From Sva-07 sp963710625 (lineage in GTDB: Bacteria > Actinomycetota > Acidimicrobiia > Acidimicrobiales > Ilumatobacteraceae): a stretch of DNA of 64,000 bases. Positions 16,004 through 27,489 of this stretch are shown one piece after another. The stretch's first letter is position 1, and the number at the start of each line of letters is the position of its first letter. The stretch lies in the NCBI GenBank assembly GCA_963710625.1, contig CAVQBG010000028.1:43835-107834 (forward strand), written 5' to 3'. The notes under the pieces are model-generated. The model saw only the letters and a list, made by a program, of their open reading frames with translations, did no database searches and had not been told where the DNA came from. Position numbers and translations under genes: made by a program.

Positions 16004-16996
16004 TTACAGGCGAACCATCACCTTGCCCTGGTTGGCGCCGGTGAACAGGCGATCGAGGGCGGCCGGTGCGTTGTCGAGGCCATCGACCACGTCGACCGCG
16101 AACTTCAGCTCGCCGCCCATCACCCAACCCGCCAGCTCACCGATCGCCTCGTTGGCGCGGCTCATGTAGTCGAGGATGATGAAGCCCTCCATCCGCCCGC
16201 GCTGCGAGATGAGCAGCGACAGGTTGCTGGGCCCGGGCCGGGGCGTGTCGTCGTTGTAGGTGGCGATCGCACCGCACAGCACGATGCGGCCCCGCAGTGC
16301 CAGGTTGGCGATGCCCGCTTCGAGGATGTCGCCGCCGACGTTGTCGAAGAACACGTCGACACCGTTGGGACACGCCGCTCGGATCGCCTTGCCGACGTGC
16401 TCGGTCCGGTAGTTGATCGCGGCGTCGAAGCCGAGTTCGTCGACGAGCCAAACGCACTTCTCGTCGGAGCCGGCGATGCCGACGACACGGCATCCCTTGA
16501 TCCGGGCGATCTGGCCGACGACCGACCCGGTCGCGCCCGCTGCGCCGGACACGAGCACCGTCTCGCCGGCCACCGGCTTGCCGACGTCGAGCAGGCCGAA
16601 GTAGGCGGTGAGTCCGGTCACCCCGAACACACTCAGCGCTGCCGTCGGGTCGATGCCGTCGGGGATCAGGTTGCTCCCGGCGCCCATCACCGCGTACTCC
16701 TGCCAGCCGGTCATCCCGAACAGCGTCGAACCGACCGGGTAGGCGTCGTTGTTCGACTCGATCACGTCTCCGAGGCCACCGCTGCGGATGGGGGCCCCGA
16801 TCTCGATCGCCGGGAGGTACGTGTCCATCGCCATCCAGCCGCGGATCGTCGGATCGATCGACAGCCACCCCACCTTGACGAGCACCTCACCCGGTCCGGG
16901 CGTCGGGATCTCGACCTCGTCGGTGGCGAAACAGTCGGAAGCCACCTGTCCGACCGGGCGCTTGGCGAGTGTGATGCGGCGGTTGAGTGCGCTCAT
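16004..16996 (-). CDS. zinc-free NADP-dependent alcohol dehydrogenase-like oxidoreductase
   Basis: 330 residues, medium-chain dehydrogenase/reductase family. The early DPTIRGWM is typical of the prostaglandin reductase/leukotriene B4 dehydrogenase-like group. GVTGLTAYFGLLDVGKP and the Rossmann motif GAAGATGSVVGQIARIKG lie at about residues 125-170, and VDVFFDNVGGDIL near 220. These enzymes reduce carbon-carbon double bonds of enals or enones with NADPH. Physiological substrate unknown. The ATG at 16996 fits the family start. It is followed on the same strand only by a palindromic repeat and is not obviously linked to the LysR gene upstream. Confidence 0.88.
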   Translation of the reverse strand: MSALNRRITLAKRPVGQVASDCFATDEVEIPTPGPGEVLVKVGWLSIDPTIRGWMAMDTYLPAIEIGAPIRSGGLGDVIESNNDAYPVGSTLFGMTGWQEYAVMGAGSNLIPDGIDPTAALSVFGVTGLTAYFGLLDVGKPVAGETVLVSGAAGATGSVVGQIARIKGCRVVGIAGSDEKCVWLVDELGFDAAINYRTEHVGKAIRAACPNGVDVFFDNVGGDILEAGIANLALRGRIVLCGAIATYNDDTPRPGPSNLSLLISQRGRMEGFIILDYMSRANEAIGELAGWVMGGELKFAVDVVDGLDNAPAALDRLFTGANQGKVMVRL

Positions 16997-17025
16997 GGTC
17001 GCACCCTAGGGGTCGACCGTCGGCA

Positions 17026-17976
17026 TCAGCTCCACAGGGTGACGTGCACCCGTGGCCGGAAACGGCGGACATTCGCCCCGCTCCCCGTGAGCATCGCCTG
17101 GGTCGCCCGCGGTGTCGAGACGAACCGCACCAGCTCGCTCGCCAGCGGATTCGGTGTCTGCTGCCGGAGTACATAGGTCGCATAGACCCCGTCGATCATC
17201 GACCCGGGTGCTCGGACCCGAACGAGGCGGCCGTCGCCGAGCTCCGCTGCCAGCATGTGCATCGGACACAATGCGAGGCCGTGCCCGGCCCTTGCTTCGG
17301 CGAGTGCGGCAGCGTGGTTCTGGAAGATCCGCTGACGCTGCTCGGCGACGCCGAGGCGGTTCAGCATCCGCGAGGCACTGCTCGACGGGTCGACCGCCGA
17401 GGGCCCCAGAAGCCATGTGTGCGCCGCGAGATCCCTCGAACCTGTCGTGGCAAGCGGGTGCTCGACGCCGACGACCGCCACGATCTGGTACCGGAGGAAC
17501 TCCTTGGTCGTGATGCCCTCGTGCTGTTGGCGTGACGCAGGGCCGATCGCTACGTCAGTCGCCCGGGCGATCAGCAGCCGATCGAAGTCGGCGGGGGCAC
17601 AGACGCTCATCTCCACTTCGAGGTCGTCGGCGCGGGTGGAGAACAACTCGATCAGTCCCGGAGCTGCGTACTCCCCGAACAGCGATGACACCGCGATCCG
17701 CAGGATGCGCTGACCGTCGGCGGCCGCACGCACCTCACGACGGGTCTGGTCCTGGAGCCCGAGCAGCTCGACGGCCCGGGACGCGAGCCGCAGTCCGCCC
17801 GGGGTGAAGCTCAGCCCCGCAGCCGACCGACGAAACAGCTCGTCACCGAGTTCCTTGCGGAGCGCCGCAACGTGTCCCGAGACGGCGGCCTCGGTCACCC
17901 CGAGTTCGGCCGCGGCAGCCTTCGAGCTGCCGTGGCGGGCGACGGCAGCGAACGTTCGGAGCTGCGCCGGCGTCAT
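17026..17976 (-). CDS. LysR-type regulator, divergent to the CO dehydrogenase operon
   Basis: 316 residues. The N-terminal helix-turn-helix is FAAVARHGSSKAAAAELGVTEAAVSGHVAALRKELG in outline (residues 8-43), and the substrate-binding half covers about 90-300. The end of the protein is basic. It starts 95 bases from coxM in the opposite direction, the classic arrangement of a LysR activator and its target, so control of the cox operon is likely. Inducer is not known. The coding sequence shows no interruption. Confidence 0.88.
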   Translation of the reverse strand: MTPAQLRTFAAVARHGSSKAAAAELGVTEAAVSGHVAALRKELGDELFRRSAAGLSFTPGGLRLASRAVELLGLQDQTRREVRAAADGQRILRIAVSSLFGEYAAPGLIELFSTRADDLEVEMSVCAPADFDRLLIARATDVAIGPASRQQHEGITTKEFLRYQIVAVVGVEHPLATTGSRDLAAHTWLLGPSAVDPSSSASRMLNRLGVAEQRQRIFQNHAAALAEARAGHGLALCPMHMLAAELGDGRLVRVRAPGSMIDGVYATYVLRQQTPNPLASELVRFVSTPRATQAMLTGSGANVRRFRPRVHVTLWS

Positions 17977-18071
17977 CAGGACGGCAAGTTAACCATTTGC
18001 TGAAGTCCGCGTTGACTCGGAGAGTCCGACCGGCAAGAGTGCTACGGGGGGCAACAACTGAAGGGGGCACC
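17977..18071. promoter_or_regulatory. divergent promoter region between the LysR gene and coxM
   Basis: 95 bases that must hold both promoters and the LysR operator. A TTGACT hexamer at 18012-18017 is a candidate -35 element for coxM, but no convincing -10 hexamer follows at the usual distance. AAGGGGG directly before the coxM ATG is its ribosome-binding site. The AT-rich stretch GTTAACCATTTGCTGAAG next to the LysR start could hold the operator. Confidence 0.45.
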
Positions 18072-18941
18072 ATGCAGGTACCGGCACCGTTCGAGTACGA
18101 ACGGGCGACCAGCGTCGACCACGCGATTGCATTGATGGAACGGCTCGGGAGCGAGGCACGCATCGTTGCAGGGGGCCACAGCCTGCTGCCGATGATGAAG
18201 CTCAGGCTCGCCAACCCGGAGTACCTGATCGACATCAACGACCTCGGCGCCGAACTGTCGTACATGCGCTTCACCGACAACGAGGTCCGCATCGGGGCGC
18301 TCACCCGCCACCGGGAGCTGCTCGACAGCGACGAACTCGCGCGTGTACTCCCGATCTTCCGCGACGCCGAAAAGGTCATCGCCGATCCGGTGGTCCGCAA
18401 CCGCGGCACACTCGGCGGCTCGCTCTGCCAGGCCGACCCGTCCGAGGATCTGTCGGCCGTCTGCGATGCCGTCGAGGCGCAATGCGTGATCCGCAACGGA
18501 TCGGGCGAACGCGTCGTGTCGATGCACGACTTCCACCGCGGACCCTACGAGACCGCCGTCGGCGACGGCGAGATGCTCACCGAGGTCCGGATCCCCATCC
18601 GGCCGAACTCGTCGAGCGCCTACCACAAGGTGGAGCGTCGAGCCGGCGACTGGGCGGTCGCATCCGCGGGCGCCGCGGTCACGATGAACGGCGGCGTGAT
18701 CGCCGACGGTCGCGTGGGCCTGTGCGCCGTCGGCCCCAACCTCACGAACATCGAACCGATCTCCGCAGCGCTGCGCGGCCAACCGCCGTCGGAGGAGCTG
18801 TTCGCACTCGTCGGACAGATCGCCGCCGACAACTGTTCTCCCGCCGAGGACACGCGAGGAACCGTCGCCTACAAGACCCACCTCGCGAAGGAACTCACGA
18901 TCCGTTCGCTCCGCAAGGCCGTCGAACGCGCCACCGCCTGA
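18072..18941 (+). CDS. coxM: aerobic carbon monoxide dehydrogenase, FAD-binding medium subunit
   Basis: 289 residues. FAD-binding signatures are VAGGHSLLPMMKLR (residues 34-47) and NRGTLGGSLCQADPSED (about 111-127), followed by the CO dehydrogenase flavoprotein C-terminal domain. It passes electrons from the iron-sulfur subunit to the quinone pool. The ATG at 18072 is preceded by AAGGGGG. First gene of a coxMSL set in the order typical of form I enzymes, followed after 23 bases by coxS. Confidence 0.93.
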   Translation: MQVPAPFEYERATSVDHAIALMERLGSEARIVAGGHSLLPMMKLRLANPEYLIDINDLGAELSYMRFTDNEVRIGALTRHRELLDSDELARVLPIFRDAEKVIADPVVRNRGTLGGSLCQADPSEDLSAVCDAVEAQCVIRNGSGERVVSMHDFHRGPYETAVGDGEMLTEVRIPIRPNSSSAYHKVERRAGDWAVASAGAAVTMNGGVIADGRVGLCAVGPNLTNIEPISAALRGQPPSEELFALVGQIAADNCSPAEDTRGTVAYKTHLAKELTIRSLRKAVERATA

Positions 18942-18964
18942 GCAGGCACGAAAGGGACCATGAC

Positions 18965-19461
18965 ATGGACGTCACGATGAACATCAACGGCGAAGAAGTC
19001 ACGAGCGACATCGAACCGCGCACCCTGCTCGTGCACTACCTGCGCGATCACCTCGGCATGACCGGCACCCACTGGGGCTGTGACACGAGCAACTGCGGCA
19101 CCTGCGTGGTGTGGGTCGATGGCGAGCCCGTGAAGAGTTGCACCACGCTCGCCGCGATGGCCGGCGGCCACGAGGTGCGCACCGTCGAAGGCCTCGAGAT
19201 CGACGGCGAACTCGACCCCGTGCAAGAGGGCTTCATCCAGTGCCACGGCCTGCAGTGCGGATTCTGCACGCCCGGGATGATGATGACCGCTCGAGCGCTC
19301 ATCGACCGCAACCCCGACCCCACCGACGACGAGATCCGCGAGGCAATCAGCGGCCAGATCTGCCGCTGCACCGGTTACGCCACCATCGTCCGCTCGATCC
19401 AGTGGGCCGCCGCCAAGGAACGCGAACAAGCCGTCACACTCAGCCCGACCGGGAGCGCATC

Positions 19462-19465
<4 letters not shown>
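18965..19465 (+). CDS. coxS: aerobic carbon monoxide dehydrogenase, [2Fe-2S] small subunit
   Basis: 166 residues. The plant-type cluster cysteines are in GCDTSNCGTCVVWVDG with a later partner in KSCTTL. The second cluster is in QCGFCTPGM and CRCTGYATI. It carries electrons from the molybdenum site to the FAD in CoxM. The ATG at 18965 follows GAAAGGGACC. Its stop overlaps the coxL start (ATGA), indicating translational coupling. Confidence 0.94.
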
Positions 19466-21869
<2,404 letters not shown>

Positions 21870-21870
<1 letters not shown>

Positions 21871-22766
21871 TGCTCTCCATGGCACAGCAGATCTCCGTGC
21901 GCGTCGGAGAGTTGATCGCGCAGCGGCGGCGGTTCGTGCAGGCCACCGTGGTGCGAGCGCAGTGCCCCACCTCGGCACGGCCGGGCGATGCAGCGATCGT
22001 GCTGCCCGACGGCACCATCGAGGGCTTCGTCGGCGGCCAGTGCGCCGAGGAGTCGGTCCGCGGGGCCGCCCTCGACGCTCTGGAACACGGTGACACGGTG
22101 TTGCTGCGCATCCTGCCCGACGGCAGCGAGACGTTCCCCGACACGCCGGGCGCTGTCACGGTGGTGAACCCGTGCCTGTCGGGAGGTGCCATCGAAGTGT
22201 TCCTCGAACCCAAGCTGCCCGCTGCTCGGATCGCGGTGGTCGGCACAACGCCCATCGCCGACGCGCTGGTGCAGTTCGGTACACCACTGGGCTTCTCGGT
22301 CGATCACGACGCCGAGAAGGTCAATGATGCGACGGCGGTGATCATCGCCAGCCATGGTCGCGGCGAGGAGAACGCGATCCGCGCGGCACTCGACGCGGGT
22401 GTCGGATTCATCGGGCTCGTGGCGAGTCGGACCCGTGGGGCGGCCGTCATCGAGTCACTCGATCTGAACCCGGAGGAGCGCCAGGTCGTGCACAGCCCGG
22501 TGGGCCTGGACATCGGTGCTCGCACCGCCGAGGAAATCGCTGTGTCGATCCTCGCCGACGTCGTCCGGGCGATCCGAGTCGACGGCCTCGATGCGCCCAA
22601 GCCCGACGGCGAACTACGGCGACCCGACACTGCGATCGACCCGGTGTGCGGCATGACGGTCACCATCGGCGACGACACCGCGCACCTCCGCCACGACGGC
22701 ACCGACTACTGGTTCTGCAATCCCGGCTGCAGGACCCGGTTCGCCGAGGAGCTCGGCGTCGGCTAG
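21870..22766 (+). CDS. XdhC/CoxF-like maturation protein with C-terminal YHS/TRASH metal-binding domain
   Basis: 298 residues. The N-terminal XdhC/CoxI domain contains RAQCPTSARPGDAAIVLPDG and GFVGGQCAEESVR. The middle part has the Rossmann-like ARIAVVGTTPIADALV and ends in the family's FIGLVASRTRGAAV. Residues about 256-298 are a separate module, DPVCGM then YWFCNPGCRTRF, giving Cys-x22-Cys-x3-Cys as in YHS/TRASH metal-binding domains. In Oligotropha, CoxF is required to install copper in the Mo-Cu centre, so a copper-handling tail makes sense, but copper binding is inferred. Start ATG shares a base with the coxL stop; the stop shares a base with the next GTG. Confidence 0.85.
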
Positions 22767-23356
22767 TGCGACGCTTCACGACCGGGCTCGTGCTCGCGGC
22801 CGGAGGTTCGAGTCGACTGGGCCGACCGAAGCAGCTGCTCGACTATCACGGACGCACCCTGCTCGACGCCACCCTCGAGACGGCCCGCCGATGCGCGTTC
22901 GACCAGCTGATCGTCGCCCTCGGCGGTGCCGGTGACGAGGTCCGGTCGATCGTCGACCTGTCGGGGTGCGACATCGTCGACAACGTTCACTACACGACGG
23001 GCTGCTCTTCGTCGATCGTGGCGGCCCTCGCCGCCGTCGACGAGCGCACCGAAGCCCTCGTACTCCTGCTCGGTGATCAACCCGGCGTCGACCCGAGCTC
23101 GGTCGATGAGCTGCGAGCGGCGGCGGAATCGACCGACGCAGCACTCGCCGTGTGCCGATACGACGGCGGTCGCGGCCACCCGTTCTGGTTCGCCCGGTCC
23201 GTGTTCGCCGACCTCGCCGACCTCCACGGCGACAAAGCGGTGTGGAAACTTCTCGAATCCGGCCGCCACCCCGTGACCGAGGCCGCCATCGACGGCCCGG
23301 TCCCGATCGACGTCGACACGTGGGCCGACTACGAGCGCCTGCTGGAGTCGTCGTGA
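22766..23356 (+). CDS. MocA-like molybdenum cofactor nucleotidyltransferase
   Basis: 196 residues. GLVLAAGGSSRLGRPKQLL at residues 8-26 is the nucleotidyltransferase signature shared by MobA and MocA; LLLGDQPGVDPSS and RYDGGRGHPFWFARSVF follow, as in MocA. MocA transfers CMP to molybdopterin to give the MCD form used by CO dehydrogenase and xanthine dehydrogenase, so a role in cofactor supply to CoxL is well supported by context. GTG start at 22766 overlaps the previous TAG; the stop overlaps the coxD start as TGATG. Confidence 0.87.
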   Translation: MRRFTTGLVLAAGGSSRLGRPKQLLDYHGRTLLDATLETARRCAFDQLIVALGGAGDEVRSIVDLSGCDIVDNVHYTTGCSSSIVAALAAVDERTEALVLLLGDQPGVDPSSVDELRAAAESTDAALAVCRYDGGRGHPFWFARSVFADLADLHGDKAVWKLLESGRHPVTEAAIDGPVPIDVDTWADYERLLESS

Positions 23357-24255
23357 TGTCCGACCAGAACCTCGGCAACCTGCGCGAGCGGTTGGACGCG
23401 GTCGATTACCTCGTCGACGAGGGGCTGTCGATGGCGTTGTTCCTCGCCATGCGACTCGGCCAGCCGCTCCTGCTCGAAGGCGAACCGGGCGTCGGCAAGA
23501 CCACGGCGGCCAAGGCCCTCGCAGCGGCACTCCAGACCCGGCTGATCAGGTTGCAGTGCTACGAAGGGATCACGGCCTCCGAAGCGCTGTACGAGTGGAA
23601 CTATCCACGCCAGATGCTGTCGATCCGCCTCGCCGAGGTGACGACCGAGCGCATCTCCAAGACCGATCTGTTCACCGAGGAGTACCTCCTCGATCGGCCC
23701 CTGCTCGCCGCGGTGCGTGACGTCGGCGACCTGCCTCCCGTCTTGCTGATCGACGAGATCGACCGATCGGACGACGAGTTCGAAGCGCTGCTACTGGAGT
23801 TCCTCGGAGAGTCATCGGTCACCGTGCCGGAGGTCGGCACGTTCGTCGCGGCGCGCCCGCCCATCGTCATCCTCACCTCGAACCGCAGCCGAGAACTGCA
23901 CGATGCCCTGAAGCGCCGCTGCTACTACCACTGGATCGAGTACCCGACCGTGGAACGTGCCGCGGCCATCGTGCGCCGACGCGTCCCCGGCGCGTCGACG
24001 GCACTGATCGATGCGGCGACGGCCTTCGTCTCGGACTCGCGAGGGCTGGAACTCGACAAACCACCCGGCCTCGCCGAAGCGATCGACTGGGTCAGCGCGC
24101 TGCACGCTCTCGGCGTCTCCGAACTCGAACGAGACGTCGCCCGTGCCACCATCGGCGCGATCGCCAAGACACCCGACGACGTCGACACCATCCGATCCAC
24201 ACTCGAATCGGTCACCGATGCGACGTCCACCACCCCAACAGGAGGAACATCATGA
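23356..24255 (+). CDS. coxD: MoxR-type AAA+ ATPase CoxD
   Basis: 299 residues. Walker A GEPGVGKTTAAKAL is at residues 39-52, Walker B VLLIDEIDRSDDEFEALLLEFL in the middle, sensor 1 region VILTSNRSRELHDALKRRC. MoxR-type ATPase acting with the VWA protein CoxE; in Oligotropha CoxD is needed to insert the bridging sulfur in the Mo-Cu site. ATG start overlaps the previous stop; the stop overlaps coxG by four bases (ATGA). Confidence 0.92.
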   Translation: MSDQNLGNLRERLDAVDYLVDEGLSMALFLAMRLGQPLLLEGEPGVGKTTAAKALAAALQTRLIRLQCYEGITASEALYEWNYPRQMLSIRLAEVTTERISKTDLFTEEYLLDRPLLAAVRDVGDLPPVLLIDEIDRSDDEFEALLLEFLGESSVTVPEVGTFVAARPPIVILTSNRSRELHDALKRRCYYHWIEYPTVERAAAIVRRRVPGASTALIDAATAFVSDSRGLELDKPPGLAEAIDWVSALHALGVSELERDVARATIGAIAKTPDDVDTIRSTLESVTDATSTTPTGGTS

Positions 24256-24890
24256 AGCTCGAGAACGAGTTCAGAGTCAGCGTGCCGATCGATCGTGCGT
24301 GGGAGGTGCTGACCGACATTCCGTTGATCACGCCATGCCTGCCCGGGGCAGCGCTGACCGATCACGACGACACCGAGTACAAGGGCAAGGTCAAGATCAA
24401 GGTCGGGCCCGTGACCGCCGACTATTCCGGCAGCGCCGTGTTCGTCACGCGCGACGAAGCGACCCATCACGTCGAAATCTCCGCAGCCGGCCGCGATTCG
24501 CGAGGCTCCGGCAACGCCTCGGCGACGATCACCGCCGACATGACCACCGACGGCGACGGCACGAAGGTGTCGATCAGCACCGACCTGAAGATCTCGGGCA
24601 AGGTCGCCCAGTTCGGCAAAGGGATGATCGCCGAGGTGTCGGCGAAGCTGATCGACCAGTTCGTCGACTGCATCGAACAGGAGCTGCTCGGCGAAGCCAT
24701 CATCGACCAGGTCGCCGCCGAGGGCGCCGCCGCACCCGGCGCGGCCGCACCAGCCAGGCCCCGCCCGCAGCAGGCCGAGACACTCGATCTCATGGAGTAC
24801 GCCGGGAACTCGGTCTACAAGCGACTGATCCCGGTCGTGGCCGTGATCGCCGTGCTGATCGCGCTGAGGCTCATACTCAAGCGGCGGTGA
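24252..24890 (+). CDS. coxG: CoxG-like SRPBCC protein with C-terminal membrane anchor
   Basis: 212 residues. The SRPBCC/CoxG fold covers residues 1-150 (FRVSVPIDRAWEVLTDIPLITPCLPGA; YKGKVKIKVGPVTADYSG; ISGKVAQFGKGMIAEVSAKLIDQF). An Ala/Pro linker leads to a C-terminal transmembrane helix at about 192-210 (PVVAVIAVLIALRLI) ending in KRR. CoxG is thought to recruit CO dehydrogenase to the inner face of the membrane. Starts ATGA-overlapped with coxD and ends overlapped with the GTG of coxE. AGGAGGAAC precedes the start, the strongest ribosome-binding site of the operon. Confidence 0.92.
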   Translation: MKLENEFRVSVPIDRAWEVLTDIPLITPCLPGAALTDHDDTEYKGKVKIKVGPVTADYSGSAVFVTRDEATHHVEISAAGRDSRGSGNASATITADMTTDGDGTKVSISTDLKISGKVAQFGKGMIAEVSAKLIDQFVDCIEQELLGEAIIDQVAAEGAAAPGAAAPARPRPQQAETLDLMEYAGNSVYKRLIPVVAVIAVLIALRLILKRR

Positions 24891-26092
24891 CGAACGCGCT
24901 GTTCGCCGGCGTCGACCGGGCGATCTTCGCCGCGACCTTCGCCGACCGGCTCCGCCGCGCCGGTGTCGACGTGTCGTTCTCCGCGCTCGAACGGTGCGCC
25001 ACCGCGCTCGACGTCGCCGGACCGATGACGTTGTCGGACCTCTATTGGGTCTGTCGGCTCAGCTTCGTGAGCCGCCACACCCAACTCGAGCAGTTCGACG
25101 CCGTCTTCGGAGCCGTCTTCGACACCGAGGCGGGAACGCTGCGGTCGGAACGACGCGGTCAGGAGCCGGCAGCCTCGCTCCGCGACGACGAACGGCTCGT
25201 CCCGCTGCGACGGGAACTCGCCGACGAGTCGACCGCGTCCGGTGGGCTGCCGTGGGCGACGCTGCCGTCCATCAGCTTCGACACCGCCGACGGCCACGAC
25301 GACCTCGACGATCTGGCGATCCCCGAGCTTCGACCATCGCCGACCGAGTCGGAGATGCAGCGCCCGTTCGACCTGCTCGACGAAGCGGAACTGGAACGGG
25401 TGGGTGCGGTACTCGAGTCAGCGGTGACACAGTGGCCGCAGCGGCGCACCCGCCGTCGCCGTACCACCCGCTCGAGTGGGCCGATCGCGATGCGTCGGAG
25501 CCTGCGACGCTCGATGCACACCGGCGGCGACGTGATGACCTGGCTGCACTCGACACCACAACGGCATCCACGCAACATCGTGGTCCTGCTCGACGTGAGT
25601 GCCTCGATGGAGCACTACGCACGGGCCTATCTCCACCTCACGCGACCCCTGGCGATCGAGCACCGCGCCGAGATCTTTGCCTTCGCCACGAGGCTCAGCC
25701 GCATCACCCCGGCCGTTCGGCACCGATCGCCCTCGGAGGCGATCGCGCAGGTGACCGACACGGTGACCGACCGATTCTCCGGCACGCGACTCGCAACGAG
25801 CCTGCAGACGCTTCTGCACCATCGGACGTGGAACACGACGGTCCGCGGCGCCGTCGTGCTGATCTGCTCAGACGGATGGGACGCCGACGACCCAGCGCAG
25901 CTGGAGCGCAACATGCGGCGTCTCTCGCTGCTCGCCCATCGTGTCGTGTGGGTGAATCCGCGGGCGGCCGCCGCCGGATTCGAGCCAACCACCGGTGGGA
26001 TGTGCGCAGCGCTGCCGTACTGCGACCGATTCCTGGCCGGCAACACCGGCGACGCGATGATCGAGGTCGTCGCAGCGATGACCGCACCCTGA
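24887..26092 (+). CDS. coxE: VWA-domain protein CoxE
   Basis: 401 residues. The VWA domain in the second half has the MIDAS motif DVSASM (about residue 232) and ICSDGWDADDP. The N-terminal half is the helical CoxE extension (SFSALERCATALDVAGPMTLSDLYWVCR in outline). CoxE works with the CoxD ATPase and is implicated in copper insertion into CoxL. The start is GTG 24887, overlapping the coxG stop. Last gene of the operon; the next gene is convergent 23 bases later, so no room for a large terminator. Confidence 0.91.
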   Translation: MTNALFAGVDRAIFAATFADRLRRAGVDVSFSALERCATALDVAGPMTLSDLYWVCRLSFVSRHTQLEQFDAVFGAVFDTEAGTLRSERRGQEPAASLRDDERLVPLRRELADESTASGGLPWATLPSISFDTADGHDDLDDLAIPELRPSPTESEMQRPFDLLDEAELERVGAVLESAVTQWPQRRTRRRRTTRSSGPIAMRRSLRRSMHTGGDVMTWLHSTPQRHPRNIVVLLDVSASMEHYARAYLHLTRPLAIEHRAEIFAFATRLSRITPAVRHRSPSEAIAQVTDTVTDRFSGTRLATSLQTLLHHRTWNTTVRGAVVLICSDGWDADDPAQLERNMRRLSLLAHRVVWVNPRAAAAGFEPTTGGMCAALPYCDRFLAGNTGDAMIEVVAAMTAP

Positions 26093-26115
26093 GCCGGACG
26101 ACCTCACCGGCGAAG

Positions 26116-27489
26116 TCAGTCGACCGATTCGAGACGCGGGCGCACCGCCACATCGAGGCGGAAACGGCCGCGCCCGGTCTTCTCGAGACCGATCGGCACC
26201 TCACGCTCGTCGAGGCGACGCTTCAACAGGATCAGACGGCTCTCCAGGTTGTCCTTGAACCCGGGAAGGTCGAGGCTCGTGTCGAGACGCAGCTCACGGT
26301 TGGTGAAGTCGACCCGGCCGTCCGCGACATATGCCCGGAGCAGCGACCAGAGGATCCGGCCGGCCACTCCTTTGATCAGATAGTCGCCATCGACGAACAC
26401 GCTGCCATCCACCGGGAAGAACCGGATCGCCAACTCGCCGGCCGGGCCGACGGGAACCATCGACCGATCCGCCGGTGGGCCCGACGCATCCTCGTCGGGA
26501 CCATCACGCTCCACGACTCGCACATGCTCGATCGCACTCGCCAGCAGCGACGCGACCACACCCAAGACGTGCTCATCCGCACCGTCGAACGCGACCGGGC
26601 GACGGCTCTCCGCCACCAGCACCCCGATCAGTTCGCCTCGCGACATCGCCGGCACCACGATCCGGCTCTGCACGCCGTCGATCTCCGCGACCGGCAGCTC
26701 ATGACCGGGCCCGACGCCCTGGTGCTCGTACTCCCGTCGGATCGTCCGGGCGTACTTCCTCATCTGATGCAGCCCCCCGATGCGCAGTGGCTCACACCGC
26801 TCGGCAGCCAGACCGATCTGCCCCTTCCCGAGGGCGACCTCGGCGCCGACGCCCTCGGTGTCGAAACCGTGACTCGCGATCGCGTACAGCCGGGTGCCGC
26901 CCTCGTCGAGCAGCAACAGCACGGTGTGGCGATAGCCCAACAGGCGGTCGAGCCCCTCGAGGGTCGTGTCGACGATCACGTCGAGATCACCTGCGCGAGC
27001 GATGCACTGGGCGAGCTCGGCCAAGCCCTCCAGCTCCGGCGACGGGGGACGCCTGAGCGGGACATCGCTCGGCAGGACGCCCGACGGGTTGGGCGGGTTC
27101 TGCTCGATCGCAACGACCCTGAACACATCGGCGGCGCGCAGCCGGTACACGTCCTGCATGTTCTCCAGCACGGCGAGCGCATCGATGTCGGCGCGCAACC
27201 GCTCGAACACCGACCCGCGCCGCTCGGTGCGCTCGTACACCAACGACAGGCGGAACTCGTCGTGGGTCACCGGGTCCATCAACAGCAGACTCGCGCGGGG
27301 GTTGTCGGCGAGATTGCGGGACGTCTTCGACATGAACTGGTTCGAGAGCGCCACGCGCTCGTCGTCCACCCGGTGCGCACGCGAGATGTAGGTGACGTTC
27401 GGGAGGCGATCGGCCGATGCAGTTGCGAGCACGGCAGGGATTGCGCCACCGAAGCACCGCTCGATGTCGGGAAGGGTCAGCTCACCCAT
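26116..27489 (-). CDS. PNPOx-like / GAF / winged-helix fusion regulator
   Basis: 457 residues in three parts. Residues 1-140 are a pyridoxamine-phosphate-oxidase-like flavin/heme-binding barrel (RLPNVTYISRAHRVDDERVALSN and NPRASLLLMDP in outline). Residues about 165-330 are a GAF domain (VLLLLDEGGTRLYAIASHGF; VPAMSRGELIGVLVAE). The C-terminal 110 residues read like an OmpR-type winged helix (GRILWSLLRAYVADGRVDFTNREL, then LEKTGRGRFRLDV). A redox- or ligand-sensing DNA-binding protein is the inference; I know no characterised protein with this order. Start at ATG 27489 overlaps the end of the small PNPOx gene upstream by eight bases, indicating coupling. Confidence 0.75.
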   Translation of the reverse strand: MGELTLPDIERCFGGAIPAVLATASADRLPNVTYISRAHRVDDERVALSNQFMSKTSRNLADNPRASLLLMDPVTHDEFRLSLVYERTERRGSVFERLRADIDALAVLENMQDVYRLRAADVFRVVAIEQNPPNPSGVLPSDVPLRRPPSPELEGLAELAQCIARAGDLDVIVDTTLEGLDRLLGYRHTVLLLLDEGGTRLYAIASHGFDTEGVGAEVALGKGQIGLAAERCEPLRIGGLHQMRKYARTIRREYEHQGVGPGHELPVAEIDGVQSRIVVPAMSRGELIGVLVAESRRPVAFDGADEHVLGVVASLLASAIEHVRVVERDGPDEDASGPPADRSMVPVGPAGELAIRFFPVDGSVFVDGDYLIKGVAGRILWSLLRAYVADGRVDFTNRELRLDTSLDLPGFKDNLESRLILLKRRLDEREVPIGLEKTGRGRFRLDVAVRPRLESVD

